A stretch of 64,000 nt of DNA, taken from Candidatus Gastranaerophilales bacterium. GTDB taxonomy: Bacteria > Cyanobacteriota > Vampirovibrionia > Gastranaerophilales > Gastranaerophilaceae. Numbering within the stretch: position 1 is the first letter of the stretch; the number at the start of each line of letters is the position of its first letter. The translations under genes and the position numbers were made by a program. The DNA lies in NCBI GenBank assembly GCA_905235155.1, contig CAJOKJ010000001.1, positions 1-64,000 on the forward strand. The letters run 5' to 3'. This document shows positions 15,098 to 23,931 of the stretch, in pieces. The notes below the pieces were generated by a model that was not told the DNA's origin, did not search any database, and saw nothing but the letters and a program-made list of their open reading frames with translations.

Positions 15098-15217
15098 AAT
15101 TTTACCTTTACCAGCCTTATTATGCGATTTTTTTAAATGATTGTCAATAATAAATTTAACCCAAATGTGTTCCATTTTTGTAATGCAAAAATAAAATTAT
15201 TGTTTGATTATTCTTGT

Positions 15218-15448
15218 ATGAATAATTCTAAAAATTTAGGAAAATATATAAAAAAGAAACGTATAGAGGCAAAATGGTCATTAAATAAATTTGCCATAGA
15301 AGTTGAAATGGAATCTTCAACATTATCAAGAAATGAAAATGGAAAAAGTGCAATAAGTGTTGAAACAATAAATAAAATAGCCAAGTTCTATAACCAAACC
15401 CCAGCGGAATTTTTAGCGGATTTTGAAAAGGATAACAAAATAAGATAA
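15218..15448 (+). CDS. XRE-family helix-turn-helix protein, first of a tandem pair
   Basis: 76-residue single-domain DNA-binding protein. The HTH covers roughly residues 10-60: LGKYIKKKRIEAKWSLNKFA, then VEMESSTLSRNENGKSAISV. The start at 15218 was chosen because it fits the domain edge; an upstream in-frame ATG would add an unrelated extension. Its C-terminal words TPAEFLADFEK are repeated in the next gene, so the pair arose by tandem duplication. No ribosome binding site was seen. Likely regulates itself or comEC. Confidence 0.75.
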   Translation: MNNSKNLGKYIKKKRIEAKWSLNKFAIEVEMESSTLSRNENGKSAISVETINKIAKFYNQTPAEFLADFEKDNKIR

Positions 15449-15506
15449 GCATTTTATTATGCCAAATGGCAATGACTATTGCCAAATTGCAATAGATAAT
15501 CTTTGT

Positions 15507-15740
15507 ATGAATTATATGCAAAGATTAATGAAATATAATAAGATTAGAAGGGATGAATTGGGTTTATCTCTAAACCAATTTTGTTTTGAAGCGGAAATAG
15601 AAACTTCAACTTTATCCAGATACGAAAATGGTAAAAGAAAATTAGCTTTTGATGTTTTAGTTAAAATTGCTTCATTTTATAAGCAAACTCCAGCGGAATT
15701 TTTAGCGGATTTTGAAAAGTATGATAAGGAACATTCTTAG
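15507..15740 (+). CDS. XRE-family helix-turn-helix protein, second of a tandem pair
   Basis: 77-residue HTH protein. The core LSLNQFCFEAEIETSTLSRY, then ENGKRKLAFDVL, corresponds to the first copy; both end TPAEFLADFEK. The start at 15507 parallels the first gene (TTGTATGAAT in both). Its last 20 bases overlap the ATG of comEC at 15721, which strongly couples the two and suggests it controls or is cotranslated with comEC. The first and second copies differ more than expected for a recent duplication. Confidence 0.75.
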   Translation: MNYMQRLMKYNKIRRDELGLSLNQFCFEAEIETSTLSRYENGKRKLAFDVLVKIASFYKQTPAEFLADFEKYDKEHS

Positions 15741-18063
15741 TTTTACGATTCAGAATAAAAACTTTTTAATGTTTTTAACTGCCATTATTTACATAATGGG
15801 TATTTTTGCATATTTTACAAATCTTTCATTAATACTGTGCTTTATTATTTCAGTTTTTGGAATCATTGGAATTTCTAAAAACTTTGTATCGTTTAAATTA
15901 GTTTTATTTTGGATTTTTATATTTTACTTAGGATTTGCAAACTGTTTTTTTAGAATTAAAACAACTGACGAACTTTTGCAGATTACACCGCAAAATTTGA
16001 CTCTTGAGGGGCAAATTGTAAGTATTCCAAACAGTAATTTTTCTGACAAAACTAAATTTTTTTTTCAAACGGATAAAGGTAAAACTTTAGTAACTATTTA
16101 TAATAAAAAAGAAGATTTTTCAGATTTAAAAATTGGTAATTATTATAACATTACGGGCAAATTAAGAACGCCATTTGAAGCTGTTAATCCATCACAATTT
16201 GATTATGGAAAATATTTAAAAAATTTTGGTACATTTACCGTAATGTATGCTGATATTACGGATGTTAAAAAATTAGACCGACAAATAGGCTTAAAATGGA
16301 AGTTTTTACAAAATTTAAATAATATTAGGTATGATATTTTAGATACACATAAAAAATATTTAAAAAGTCCAAATATTGAAATTCTTGGCGGAATTGTTTT
16401 TGGTGATGATGCTGTTGCACCACCGGATTACATTAAAAAGACTTTTGTAAATTCGGGTTTATTACATATTCTTGCCGCAAGCGGTATGAATGTTGCTTTT
16501 ATTTACGGTTTTTGGTTCTTTTTTATGAATACTTTGTTTAAATTGCCATTCAAAACGACTGTTATTACAGGTATGGGTGTGATTTTATTGTATTCAATGA
16601 TGACAGGATTGGGAGCATCTGTTGTTAGGGCAACGATAATGATTTTGTTTGTACTTGCAGGAAAATTGATTGACAGAGATACTCATTCTATTGCGTTATT
16701 GTCTTTTGTTGCAATGATAATGCTTATTTATAATCCTGCTTATATTAATGATGTCGGATTTCAACTTTCGTTTATAGTAACTTTTGGGTTACTGCTTTCT
16801 GTTGATTTATTGAAATATAACGGAAATAAAATAATAGGATTTTTAAGGGATTCTGCAATCATTCCTGTCATTGCACAAATTTGGGTTGCACCTTTGCAAA
16901 TGTTTTATTTTAATACCTTTAGTTTGTATTCTGTTTTTGCAAATATCGTAATTGCAATAATTTTACCGTTTATATCCTTCTTCGGTTTTGTAAGTTCTAT
17001 AATATCAATAATTCGACCTGTATCAGATTTTACTTGTAGAATTTTTGATTTTATTTTGACACCATTCTTGAATACTCTTGTAAATGTTTCAACATACTTT
17101 GCAAAATTGCCTCATGCATTAATTCAAACAACTCATCCAAGTATTTGGCAAATATTTCTTTATTACATAATAATTCTTTTGATAATGTTGTTATTTAAAA
17201 ATTATTCTAAAAAAATTCTCTATTGCGTAATTACATTATCTTTAATTTTAATAATTTCTACCATTAATATCCCAAATCATAACCTTGAAATTACAGCATT
17301 TTCTGTTCAAAATGCAGATGCGTTTCTTATAAAAACACCGGAAAACAAGTATTTTATAATTGATACTGCAAAATCAGGGTATAACGGTGGAAAATCACAG
17401 GCTGAAATGATTATCCTTAAATACCTTAAAGATAAAGGAATAAAAAATTTCGAGGGTATGATTATTACTCACTTTGATAATGACCATTCCGGCGGGGCAG
17501 TTGATTTATACAATAATTTAAAAATCAAAAATACTTACATTAATTCATTTTCTGACAAGTCACAAACTTCAAAAAATATTTATAAAACAATAAAACCTTT
17601 AACTTTAGCAAAAAATAACTCAATAATTTATCAAGAACCTGATTTTGAAGTACGAAATTTTGTATCAGGAATAAAAAATAATGATAATGAAAATTCTATT
17701 ATAACAAGTTTAAAATACAAAGATTTTTCCATGTTATTCATGGGTGATGCAGGAATAACTGCATATAATACACTTAAAAAAGACCTGCCTAAAAACCTTA
17801 CCGTTCTTAAACTCGGGCATCACGGGGCAAAAAATGTAATTGATAAAAATATGCTGGAAGATTTAAATCCGCAATATATCTTAATTTCATCTGCTCATGA
17901 CGATAAAAATCACCCACATATCTTGACATTAAATACTTTACGTAAATCTAAAGTCTTAAGAACAGATATTCACAATTCCATAAGGATAATTAAAGAAGCT
18001 AAAGCACTGAAAATACTGATATTTGATACAAATTTAAAAAGATATATAAAATTGTATAAATAA
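15721..18063 (+). CDS. comEC: ComEC/Rec2 DNA-uptake channel protein
   Basis: About 780 residues. It forms the inner-membrane channel for single-stranded DNA during natural transformation. The N-terminal DUF4131 domain with early helices and an OB-like part spans about 1-190; the competence domain about 190-500 carries the GLLHILAASGMNVA motif; the C-terminal metallo-beta-lactamase domain about 525-780 carries THFDNDHSGGA and LGHHGAKN. All three parts are intact. ATG 15721 was preferred to TTG 15712. It overlaps the second XRE gene. With three pilin-like genes in the window, type IV pilus-linked competence is plausible, though no other com gene is here. Confidence 0.93.
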   Translation: MIRNILSFTIQNKNFLMFLTAIIYIMGIFAYFTNLSLILCFIISVFGIIGISKNFVSFKLVLFWIFIFYLGFANCFFRIKTTDELLQITPQNLTLEGQIVSIPNSNFSDKTKFFFQTDKGKTLVTIYNKKEDFSDLKIGNYYNITGKLRTPFEAVNPSQFDYGKYLKNFGTFTVMYADITDVKKLDRQIGLKWKFLQNLNNIRYDILDTHKKYLKSPNIEILGGIVFGDDAVAPPDYIKKTFVNSGLLHILAASGMNVAFIYGFWFFFMNTLFKLPFKTTVITGMGVILLYSMMTGLGASVVRATIMILFVLAGKLIDRDTHSIALLSFVAMIMLIYNPAYINDVGFQLSFIVTFGLLLSVDLLKYNGNKIIGFLRDSAIIPVIAQIWVAPLQMFYFNTFSLYSVFANIVIAIILPFISFFGFVSSIISIIRPVSDFTCRIFDFILTPFLNTLVNVSTYFAKLPHALIQTTHPSIWQIFLYYIIILLIMLLFKNYSKKILYCVITLSLILIISTINIPNHNLEITAFSVQNADAFLIKTPENKYFIIDTAKSGYNGGKSQAEMIILKYLKDKGIKNFEGMIITHFDNDHSGGAVDLYNNLKIKNTYINSFSDKSQTSKNIYKTIKPLTLAKNNSIIYQEPDFEVRNFVSGIKNNDNENSIITSLKYKDFSMLFMGDAGITAYNTLKKDLPKNLTVLKLGHHGAKNVIDKNMLEDLNPQYILISSAHDDKNHPHILTLNTLRKSKVLRTDIHNSIRIIKEAKALKILIFDTNLKRYIKLYK

Positions 18064-18139
18064 CACCAAACCCTTATAAATAGTGCATTTTACACTATTA
18101 ACTTTTGTAAAATAATTGATATCATTGCTTTTCATGCAG

Positions 18140-18168
18140 TTGAGAAAGTCCAAAAAACATGTTACAAT
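18140..18168 (+). promoter_or_regulatory. Sigma-70 type promoter with long leader for the phosphodiester glycosidase gene
   Basis: TTGAGA (18140-18145), 17 bases, TACAAT (18163-18168). The start of transcription would be near 18175, about 175 bases before the ATG. Confidence 0.7.
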
Positions 18169-18174
18169 AATAGT

Positions 18175-18349
18175 AGAGCGAAGCTTAAAAGAAAAAGATT
18201 ATATGTTACCCCACTAAAAAACGCTTTGAAGTGTTATTCCCCATGCATTAAAAAAATGTGCCACTTCACAAAAAAAAGGTATTCAGGTTCATACTTTACT
18301 TAAAAAGAGTTTTAAAACTCTTTTGAAGTTATGTCTTTAAGGTGAAATT
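18175..18349 (+). promoter_or_regulatory. Structured 5' leader, possible cis-regulatory RNA
   Basis: The 175-base leader holds a GAAGTG/CACTTC pairing (about 18227-18280) and a strong AAAGAGTTTTAAAACTCTTT hairpin at about 18303-18323 that is followed by GAAGTT, before AAGGTG at the start codon. No known riboswitch consensus was recognised. It may control translation or be a simple long UTR. Confidence 0.35.
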
Positions 18350-19594
18350 ATGAATACACAAGTTTTAAATTTAAGTCCTCAGAAAATGCTTACCGCAGCG
18401 ATAAATTTATCAATAGTGGCGGTATTAACTACAACAGTCGGGAGTTTAATAAAAAGTCCGCCGATTATTGCACAGGAACTTAGGATAGCACAGGCAGGTG
18501 CAGTTACACCTATAATTGCAGGTAATAAAGTAAAAGAAGATATTAAAACAATTTCAACGGATTATGATAAAAGTGTAAGGGATAGGTATAGGAATAGTTA
18601 TATATACGACGTAGCACCAGGTATAAAGCATATTAAATTAACAAGAACTTATCAAGGTCGTCCTGTAAGGATAAATGTAGTAGAAGTAAATCAAAAATTA
18701 AATTCAAATATAGCAATAACTCCTCAGCTTTCATCTTCAAGATTAGCTTCCAAATCAACTATTACGAGTATTGCAAAAAAAACAAATTCCATTGTTGCGA
18801 TTAATGGAACTTATTTTAAACCGCAAACGGGTGTTCCTTTAGGAACATTAATGATAGATAAAAAGTTGTACACAGGTCCTATTTATAATCGTGTTGCAAT
18901 GGGAATTTTTGATAACGGTTTTGATATGGCAAGAATTGAGTTAAATGCAAAATTAAAGACATCAAAAGGTGAAATTAAAGTTGACAATATAAATCAACCG
19001 AGAATGTTATCTACTTATGTCATTGCATATACGCAAGAATGGGGTGCATTTGCACCTGTAAGTCCAAAATATGGTATTCAAATGGCTGTTGAAGACGGAA
19101 AAATAACTTCCATTTCAACACAAGCACTTCCCATTCCTCCGAACGGATATGTAATAGTAGGTCCAAAAGACAAATTAGAACATGTTTTTAATGCAAAAAA
19201 AGTTAATCTTGATATAAAAACAATTCCAAATTGGGATAATGTAAACCATATAATCAGCGGTGGGCCATACTTAGTTAAAAATGGTGAAATTTTTATAGAT
19301 ATGAACGAACAAAAACTTGGAGCAATAGGCGGAAAAAATCCAAGAACAGCAATCGGTTATACGGCTGAAGGTAATTTAATAATGATAGCAGTTGACGGCA
19401 GAGAAGGTGCATCTGTCGGAATGACACTGAGAGAACTTGCAGGATTTATGCAATCAATAGGATGCGTAAATGCCATGAACCTTGATGGCGGAGGCTCAAC
19501 AGTTATGTATGTCAACGGAAAAGTTGTTAATATGCCTGCCGTTAAGGGCGGAATTGCTTTATCAAATGCCTTAACAATAGAACTGAAATCATAA
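18350..19594 (+). CDS. Phosphodiester glycosidase (NAGPA/DUF2233) family protein
   Basis: 414 residues. Family members split phosphodiester-linked N-acetylglucosamine or similar sugar-phosphodiester bonds; bacterial ones are often annotated as exopolysaccharide proteins. N-terminal membrane anchor or signal (about 10-32), spacer, then the catalytic domain from about 90. Motifs are VAINGTYF near 155, GGPYLV near 304, NPRTAIGYT near 330 and NLDGGGSTVMY near 379, the family signature. Probably acts in the periplasm on cell-surface polymers. The gene has its own promoter and a terminator at 19626. Confidence 0.88.
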   Translation: MNTQVLNLSPQKMLTAAINLSIVAVLTTTVGSLIKSPPIIAQELRIAQAGAVTPIIAGNKVKEDIKTISTDYDKSVRDRYRNSYIYDVAPGIKHIKLTRTYQGRPVRINVVEVNQKLNSNIAITPQLSSSRLASKSTITSIAKKTNSIVAINGTYFKPQTGVPLGTLMIDKKLYTGPIYNRVAMGIFDNGFDMARIELNAKLKTSKGEIKVDNINQPRMLSTYVIAYTQEWGAFAPVSPKYGIQMAVEDGKITSISTQALPIPPNGYVIVGPKDKLEHVFNAKKVNLDIKTIPNWDNVNHIISGGPYLVKNGEIFIDMNEQKLGAIGGKNPRTAIGYTAEGNLIMIAVDGREGASVGMTLRELAGFMQSIGCVNAMNLDGGGSTVMYVNGKVVNMPAVKGGIALSNALTIELKS

Positions 19595-19625
19595 TCATCA
19601 AATAACATATCTTCTTTATTCAACT

Positions 19626-19656
19626 GACGAAGTTTTTTGAAAATTTCGTCTTTTTC
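19626..19656 (+). terminator. Rho-independent terminator
   Basis: GACGAA / TTCGTC hairpin with an A/T-rich loop, followed by TTTTTC, 32 bases after the glycosidase stop codon. Confidence 0.8.
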
Positions 19657-19756
19657 TTTAAGACTTTAGACTAATATTTTCAATTAATAATACCGCATAT
19701 CAGATTAATAGAAAAACTTAAAAACCAAGTTTAATATTATTCTGGGGTGGGTTTAT

Positions 19757-20707
19757 ATGAGAAAAATATTTACAACTTTATTATTTATCATTTTATTTTC
19801 AAATACTTCATTTGCACAAAGTAAAACTTCTCAAGAGCTGAGTAGAATTGAAAATAATCTTTTTGGTATCGAATATACCAAACAATCTGATAATGAGCGT
19901 TTATCACGTATTGAAGAACGAGTTTACGGAGAATCAAAACAAGGTAGTATAAAATCAAGATTATCAGCCTTATCCCAAGACGCTGTTACAAATCTGATAG
20001 GTCAAGAAATTACACCCAAACGGGATACTTTTGACGATGAGGAAGAAAGATTTGAACAACAAAAATTAGCACAATCACAGGCAGAAGAATATGTTGAACC
20101 TGACAATCCTAAAATAGATTATCCGGTTGTAGATACATTTGAAGAACAAATTTTTGGTACAACTTACAAAAATTTAGATATAAATAAAAGACTTGCAAAA
20201 TTAGAGAAAGAAGTATTCAAAAAAACTTATGAAGATACTCTTTCGGAAAGGGTAGAAAGGCTCAAAGAAAAAGTCGCTTACAATCCAAGAAAAAATGAAC
20301 TTGAAGAACAAAATTACTACTACAATGAGCAGGATAATTATTTTGCACCTGACTCACTTGCACAAAACTACAACGATACATATTTCCATTCACAAAAAGG
20401 TGATGACATTGATAAAAAAATAGCAGACAGAGATTTTCGTTCAAAACTAAACAAACTGGAAAAAAATGTTTTTAAACAAAGTTTTACAGGAGATTCAATT
20501 GATAACCGTTTGAGCAGGCTTGAAAGTTCTATTTTTAATTCTAATTTTTCAAAAGATAAAGAAATTACACGCCTAAATCGTATTTCAAGTGCGGTTAAAG
20601 CACAAAAAAGTGCAAAAAAATATGATTCAAACGGTTTTCAACAAAAAATGGCAACTGCATTTCAAATTGGCATGATGGTTTTAATGGTAGTTGCAATGAT
20701 TTTGTAA
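19757..20707 (+). CDS. Exported repeat protein with LxxLExxxFGxxY units
   Basis: 316 residues: signal peptide (1-20, ends SFA), then six degenerate units of about 21-30 residues, pattern L-x-x-[IL]-E-x-x-[VIL]-[FY]-G-x-x-[YF]...R (for example LSRIENNLFGIEY, LSRIEERVYGES, LAKLEKEVFKKTY, LSRLESSIFNSNF). A last hydrophobic segment is at 297-316. Units would form short helices, perhaps a scaffold tethered to the envelope. Middle parts are rich in Glu, Gln and Asp. No enzyme motif. The gene stands alone with a hairpin after it. Confidence 0.65.
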   Translation: MRKIFTTLLFIILFSNTSFAQSKTSQELSRIENNLFGIEYTKQSDNERLSRIEERVYGESKQGSIKSRLSALSQDAVTNLIGQEITPKRDTFDDEEERFEQQKLAQSQAEEYVEPDNPKIDYPVVDTFEEQIFGTTYKNLDINKRLAKLEKEVFKKTYEDTLSERVERLKEKVAYNPRKNELEEQNYYYNEQDNYFAPDSLAQNYNDTYFHSQKGDDIDKKIADRDFRSKLNKLEKNVFKQSFTGDSIDNRLSRLESSIFNSNFSKDKEITRLNRISSAVKAQKSAKKYDSNGFQQKMATAFQIGMMVLMVVAMIL

Positions 20708-20750
20708 CTTAAAATAAATTAATAAATAAAATAATAATCTATAATTCAAT

Positions 20751-20816
20751 AAAATCAACTTTTTAGACCATAGTATAATCCCAAAAAGGTTATATAATGT
20801 TAAAAAGTTGATTTTT
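20751..20816 (+). terminator. Long-stem hairpin, likely terminator
   Basis: AAAATCAACTTTTTA pairs with TAAAAAGTTGATTTT across a 35-base loop; ends in TTTTT. Follows the repeat protein gene by 44 bases. The loop holds TATAAT-like words, so a promoter for the next gene may lie within it. Confidence 0.6.
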
Positions 20817-20856
20817 GTATGAAAATCATTAAAATTAAATAAGGGAGTAAGTCGTT

Positions 20857-21990
20857 ATGATGAAAAAACTACTATCACTATTAACAATACTTGTAATAAG
20901 TTCTTCAAGTGCATTGGCATTGAACTACAATCAAGAAATAACACCTGAAATTGCAAGCGGAATAAGAAAATATAAAACAGGTAACTATGTCGGATGCTTG
21001 CAAGATATTTCTTCATATTTGAAAAAAAATAAATATGGTACAAAAAATCAGCTTGCAATGTATTATATGGGTATGGCATATACTCAAGCAGGTCAGGTAG
21101 ATAATGCAAAATTTTTTTATCAAGGTGCAAAGATGTTAAATCCGAATAATACATTAGGACAATATGCACAAAAAGGTATTGTTTGTATTGACGACCCTGC
21201 AAATTGTTATATAAACGAAAAAGAAGAAGTTAAACCGGAAGAAAAACTTTCAGAATTGGATAAATTTATAAGAGCACCTTATGGAAACGGACTTTCAACA
21301 AACTTAAACAAAGAACTTGAAAGAAAAAAAGTTGAACGTTTAAGAAAAGAAATGAACTCCGACCAAGAATTGAACAAGTATGAATTTAAAGATTTCAGAG
21401 ATTTTTCAATCAAAAAAAATAATAACCAAAATAATAATGCTAAAAAAACCGGTTTTAATTTAAATAATTTAAAAATGGCTCAAGGCATAAAAGAATTTTA
21501 CGCTCAAAAAAATTGTGAAAGTGTAAAAATAGCATCTTCCTCAAACCCAACAGATGCAGAAATCGTAGAAGCTTTGAGAGTTTTAAATGCAGCAGGACTT
21601 ACAAATATTGCAAAACAAGCAGAAAATTCACAAGCTCAAAAAGAAGAAACAAAACCTGCCGTATCAGAAGTGAAAAGTGAATATAAACCTGATGTTACAA
21701 GAGAAGAATATCAACAACAAATTCAAAGAGAAATGTTGCAAGCACAAATGGCAGCAATGTCACAACCAAATATTGATGCTCTTTTTGGTAACAATAACAA
21801 CAATAACAACCAAAATAACATGATGAACAGTAATATGATGAATATGTTGCCGTTTATGATGGCACAACAAGCAGCACAGAATGCAAATGGTACAAATCAA
21901 CAACCAATGATGTCACCGGAAATGATGCAGACTATGATGTTTAATTCCATGATGCCAAATATGAATTTTGGTCTTGGCGGTAACAATTAA
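20857..21990 (+). CDS. Exported TPR-like protein with Met/Asn/Gln-rich C terminus
   Basis: 377 residues: signal peptide (about 1-22), a helical TPR-like domain with LAMYYMGMAYTQAGQVDNAK near 68-88, a charged linker, and from about residue 300 a low-complexity tail built of Asn, Met and Gln (NNNNNNNQNNMM, MMSPEMMQTMM). The tail is unusual and could mediate self-association, but that is inference. GGGAG ten bases upstream fits the start at 20857. It is followed at 13 bases by fliW, so it may lead the fliW-csrA operon. Confidence 0.65.
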   Translation: MMKKLLSLLTILVISSSSALALNYNQEITPEIASGIRKYKTGNYVGCLQDISSYLKKNKYGTKNQLAMYYMGMAYTQAGQVDNAKFFYQGAKMLNPNNTLGQYAQKGIVCIDDPANCYINEKEEVKPEEKLSELDKFIRAPYGNGLSTNLNKELERKKVERLRKEMNSDQELNKYEFKDFRDFSIKKNNNQNNNAKKTGFNLNNLKMAQGIKEFYAQKNCESVKIASSSNPTDAEIVEALRVLNAAGLTNIAKQAENSQAQKEETKPAVSEVKSEYKPDVTREEYQQQIQREMLQAQMAAMSQPNIDALFGNNNNNNNQNNMMNSNMMNMLPFMMAQQAAQNANGTNQQPMMSPEMMQTMMFNSMMPNMNFGLGGNN

Positions 21991-22002
21991 AAGAGGAAGA
22001 AA

Positions 22003-22461
22003 ATGAAAATTCAAACAACCAGATTTGGCGAAATTGAAGGAGATGAAAATTTAATCTTCAATTTTAAAATGCCAATTTTAGGGTATAACGACGAAAATCA
22101 ATTTATCTTAATTGAATCAAAAGAAGCTTCACTATTTAAATGGCTTCAATCAACCAACACACCAGATTTAGCATTTTTAGTAACATCACCGGGATTTTTT
22201 GGTATAGATTACGTTTTTGAACTTCCGGAAGAAGCAGAAACAATTTTAAATGTTAAATCGGCAGAAGATTTGGTAGTTTTAAATATTGCAAAAGTACCTA
22301 ATAACAATCCCAGAGGAACAACAGTAAATCTTCTTGCTCCGATAATATTTAACGTAACAAATCACGACGCAGGGCAAGTTGTTTTATCCGGTTCAGGTTT
22401 AGATGTTACAAAGCCTCTATTTGAAAATCAGGCTCCACAAAAAGAAGGAGAACCTGTATAA
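22003..22461 (+). CDS. fliW: Flagellar assembly factor FliW, CsrA antagonist
   Basis: 152 residues, normal FliW size. FliW binds the RNA-binding protein CsrA and blocks it, and is itself titrated by flagellin in flagellated bacteria. Family features are the beginning FGEIEGDENLIFNF, GYNDENQFILIES, DLAFLVTSPGFF and the C-terminal LLAPIIFN. The stop overlaps the csrA start by one base (TAATG), an arrangement conserved in many genomes. No flagellin or other flagellar gene lies in the window, so the partner in this genome might be a different secreted protein. Confidence 0.88.
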   Translation: MKIQTTRFGEIEGDENLIFNFKMPILGYNDENQFILIESKEASLFKWLQSTNTPDLAFLVTSPGFFGIDYVFELPEEAETILNVKSAEDLVVLNIAKVPNNNPRGTTVNLLAPIIFNVTNHDAGQVVLSGSGLDVTKPLFENQAPQKEGEPV

Positions 22462-22742
22462 TGCTAATTTTATCAAGAAAAAACGGTCAAAAAATTATCA
22501 TCAATGATGAAATAGAAATAACTATTATTGAATCCAAAAACGATAACTGTAAAATTGCAATCAATGCACCAAAAGATGTAAAAATTTATCGTGAAGAAGT
22601 ATATCATCAAATTAAAGATGCAAATAAAGAATCTGACAGTGTTTCACTTGATGCACTTGGTGATTTATCCGGTTTAATGCCAATACAAAACACACAAAAG
22701 AAAGTTGTAATTAAGAAAAAATCCGATAAAAATGAATTATAA
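22461..22742 (+). CDS. csrA: Carbon storage regulator CsrA with long C-terminal extension
   Basis: RNA-binding translational repressor that recognises GGA motifs in mRNA leaders. 93 residues versus about 60-75 usual. The core MLILSRKNGQKIIINDEIEI (1-20), AINAPKDVKIYREEVY (near 33-48) and the Arg near 44 are intact. The extra 30 residues are polar with a lysine-rich end (KKVVIKKKSDK). C-terminal extensions are known to matter for FliW binding. It overlaps the next gene by 11 bases, so the three genes are one transcript. Confidence 0.9.
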   Translation: MLILSRKNGQKIIINDEIEITIIESKNDNCKIAINAPKDVKIYREEVYHQIKDANKESDSVSLDALGDLSGLMPIQNTQKKVVIKKKSDKNEL

Positions 22743-23313
22743 TGAGGCAAAGCAATATCTTGTCGAAGCACAATTTGATAAATGCGAAAATTTTTTTAAA
22801 GAAAACAATTATCAATTAGAATACGGCTATTGTAAAATGCTAAAAGGTGAAGTGAACGAGGCAAGAAAAATTTTTACACCGGTCAGAGATAGCGATATGC
22901 GTGCAGATTGGGCTTATTTGTTTATTCAGTTTATGAATAATTATATTCAGTTTATGCCTACATATTTGCAGGTAAGAAATTTTCTTGAGATAGATATAGC
23001 ATTATTGTTGAAAGCAGGGTTATCAGAAGCGGTTGAAAATGTAATTAATGCTTGTGATATTTTTTACGAAATTAATCAGGAAAGTTATAAATTTATTGCA
23101 CGTGTAATGTTAAATTACAACTATCCTACGGTTGCAAAAATATTTTTAAACAGAGGTGTAGAAAGATGCTACAACGACCCTGAATTACACTTTTTATACG
23201 GAAATTATCATCTTCGTTATCACAATAACGTACTTGCAAAGCACGAATTTGAAACAAGTTTGGAAGTTTTACCTGGATACTATCCTGCAAAAATGATGCT
23301 TGAAAAATTATAA
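22732..23313 (+). CDS. TPR-like protein in the fliW-csrA operon
   Basis: 193 residues, no signal peptide, cytoplasmic. Helical repeat protein; segments such as YNEAKQYLVEAQFDKCENFF and the C-terminal DPELHFLYGNYHLRYHNNVL, then AKHEFETSLEVLP, fit TPR units, the latter two being the clearest. No catalytic motif. Its start lies inside csrA, which implies a functional tie to the CsrA circuit, maybe as an adaptor. The name cannot be refined. Confidence 0.65.
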   Translation: MNYNEAKQYLVEAQFDKCENFFKENNYQLEYGYCKMLKGEVNEARKIFTPVRDSDMRADWAYLFIQFMNNYIQFMPTYLQVRNFLEIDIALLLKAGLSEAVENVINACDIFYEINQESYKFIARVMLNYNYPTVAKIFLNRGVERCYNDPELHFLYGNYHLRYHNNVLAKHEFETSLEVLPGYYPAKMMLEKL

Positions 23314-23931
23314 ATTGTGAATGGCGGTTTCTTCTTCGTTCTTTGCGTCATTTTGTTGCGGTTTAAACGATTTTTTGCCTTTGTAATACAAAATTACAAA
23401 GAATAAAACAATGATTGCAGAAACAAAAGCAATAACTATTTCAAGGTACTGTTTAATCATTTCGCCAAAAAGCATTAAAACAATACTTACAACAAAAAAT
23501 CTTCCTGCACGTCCAAAGAAACTTGCTATTGTGAATTTCCACCAATTCATGTTTAAAACACCGCTTGCAATTGTAAATACTTTGTATGGAATAGGTGTAA
23601 ATCCTGCAAAAAATACTGCTACTGAGCCGTATTTATTATAAAGTTCTTCTACTTTTTCAAATTGCTCGGGATTTTTTCTGAAAAACCAGTTGAATACCGG
23701 TCTTCCACCTATTAAACCAATCAAATAGCCAACTAATCCGCCCAAAATTGATGCAAGAGAGCAAATTGTTGCATACCATAATGCTTTTTCGGGTTTTGCC
23801 AAATCCATTGCTATAAGCAAAAAATCAGGTGGCGGAACAAGAAAAAAACTTTCTACAAAAGAATTTAGTGCTAATCCATAAATTCCTAACGACTGAAAAT
23901 AATTATTCATTTGTGAAAAAATTTCATGCAT
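23308..23931 (-). CDS. VTT/DedA-like (YqaA-type) membrane protein
   Basis: 207-residue protein with about five membrane helices of the VTT (SNARE-associated, DedA-like) family, involved in lipid scrambling or envelope homeostasis. Visible motifs are an early ESFFLVPPPDFLLIAM, a glycine-rich helix ILGGLVGYLIGLIGGRPV, and FFAGFTPIPYKVFTIASG near 108-125, the family hallmark with a conserved Pro and Gly. The last 30 residues are polar. It overlaps the RqcP gene upstream by eight bases and the TPR gene at its 3' end by six. Confidence 0.82.
   Translation of the reverse strand: MHEIFSQMNNYFQSLGIYGLALNSFVESFFLVPPPDFLLIAMDLAKPEKALWYATICSLASILGGLVGYLIGLIGGRPVFNWFFRKNPEQFEKVEELYNKYGSVAVFFAGFTPIPYKVFTIASGVLNMNWWKFTIASFFGRAGRFFVVSIVLMLFGEMIKQYLEIVIAFVSAIIVLFFVILYYKGKKSFKPQQNDAKNEEETAIHNL

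Noticed and set aside
15137-15217. Longer N-terminus of the first XRE protein
   Set aside because: Adds 27 residues unlike the domain and unlike the tandem copy.
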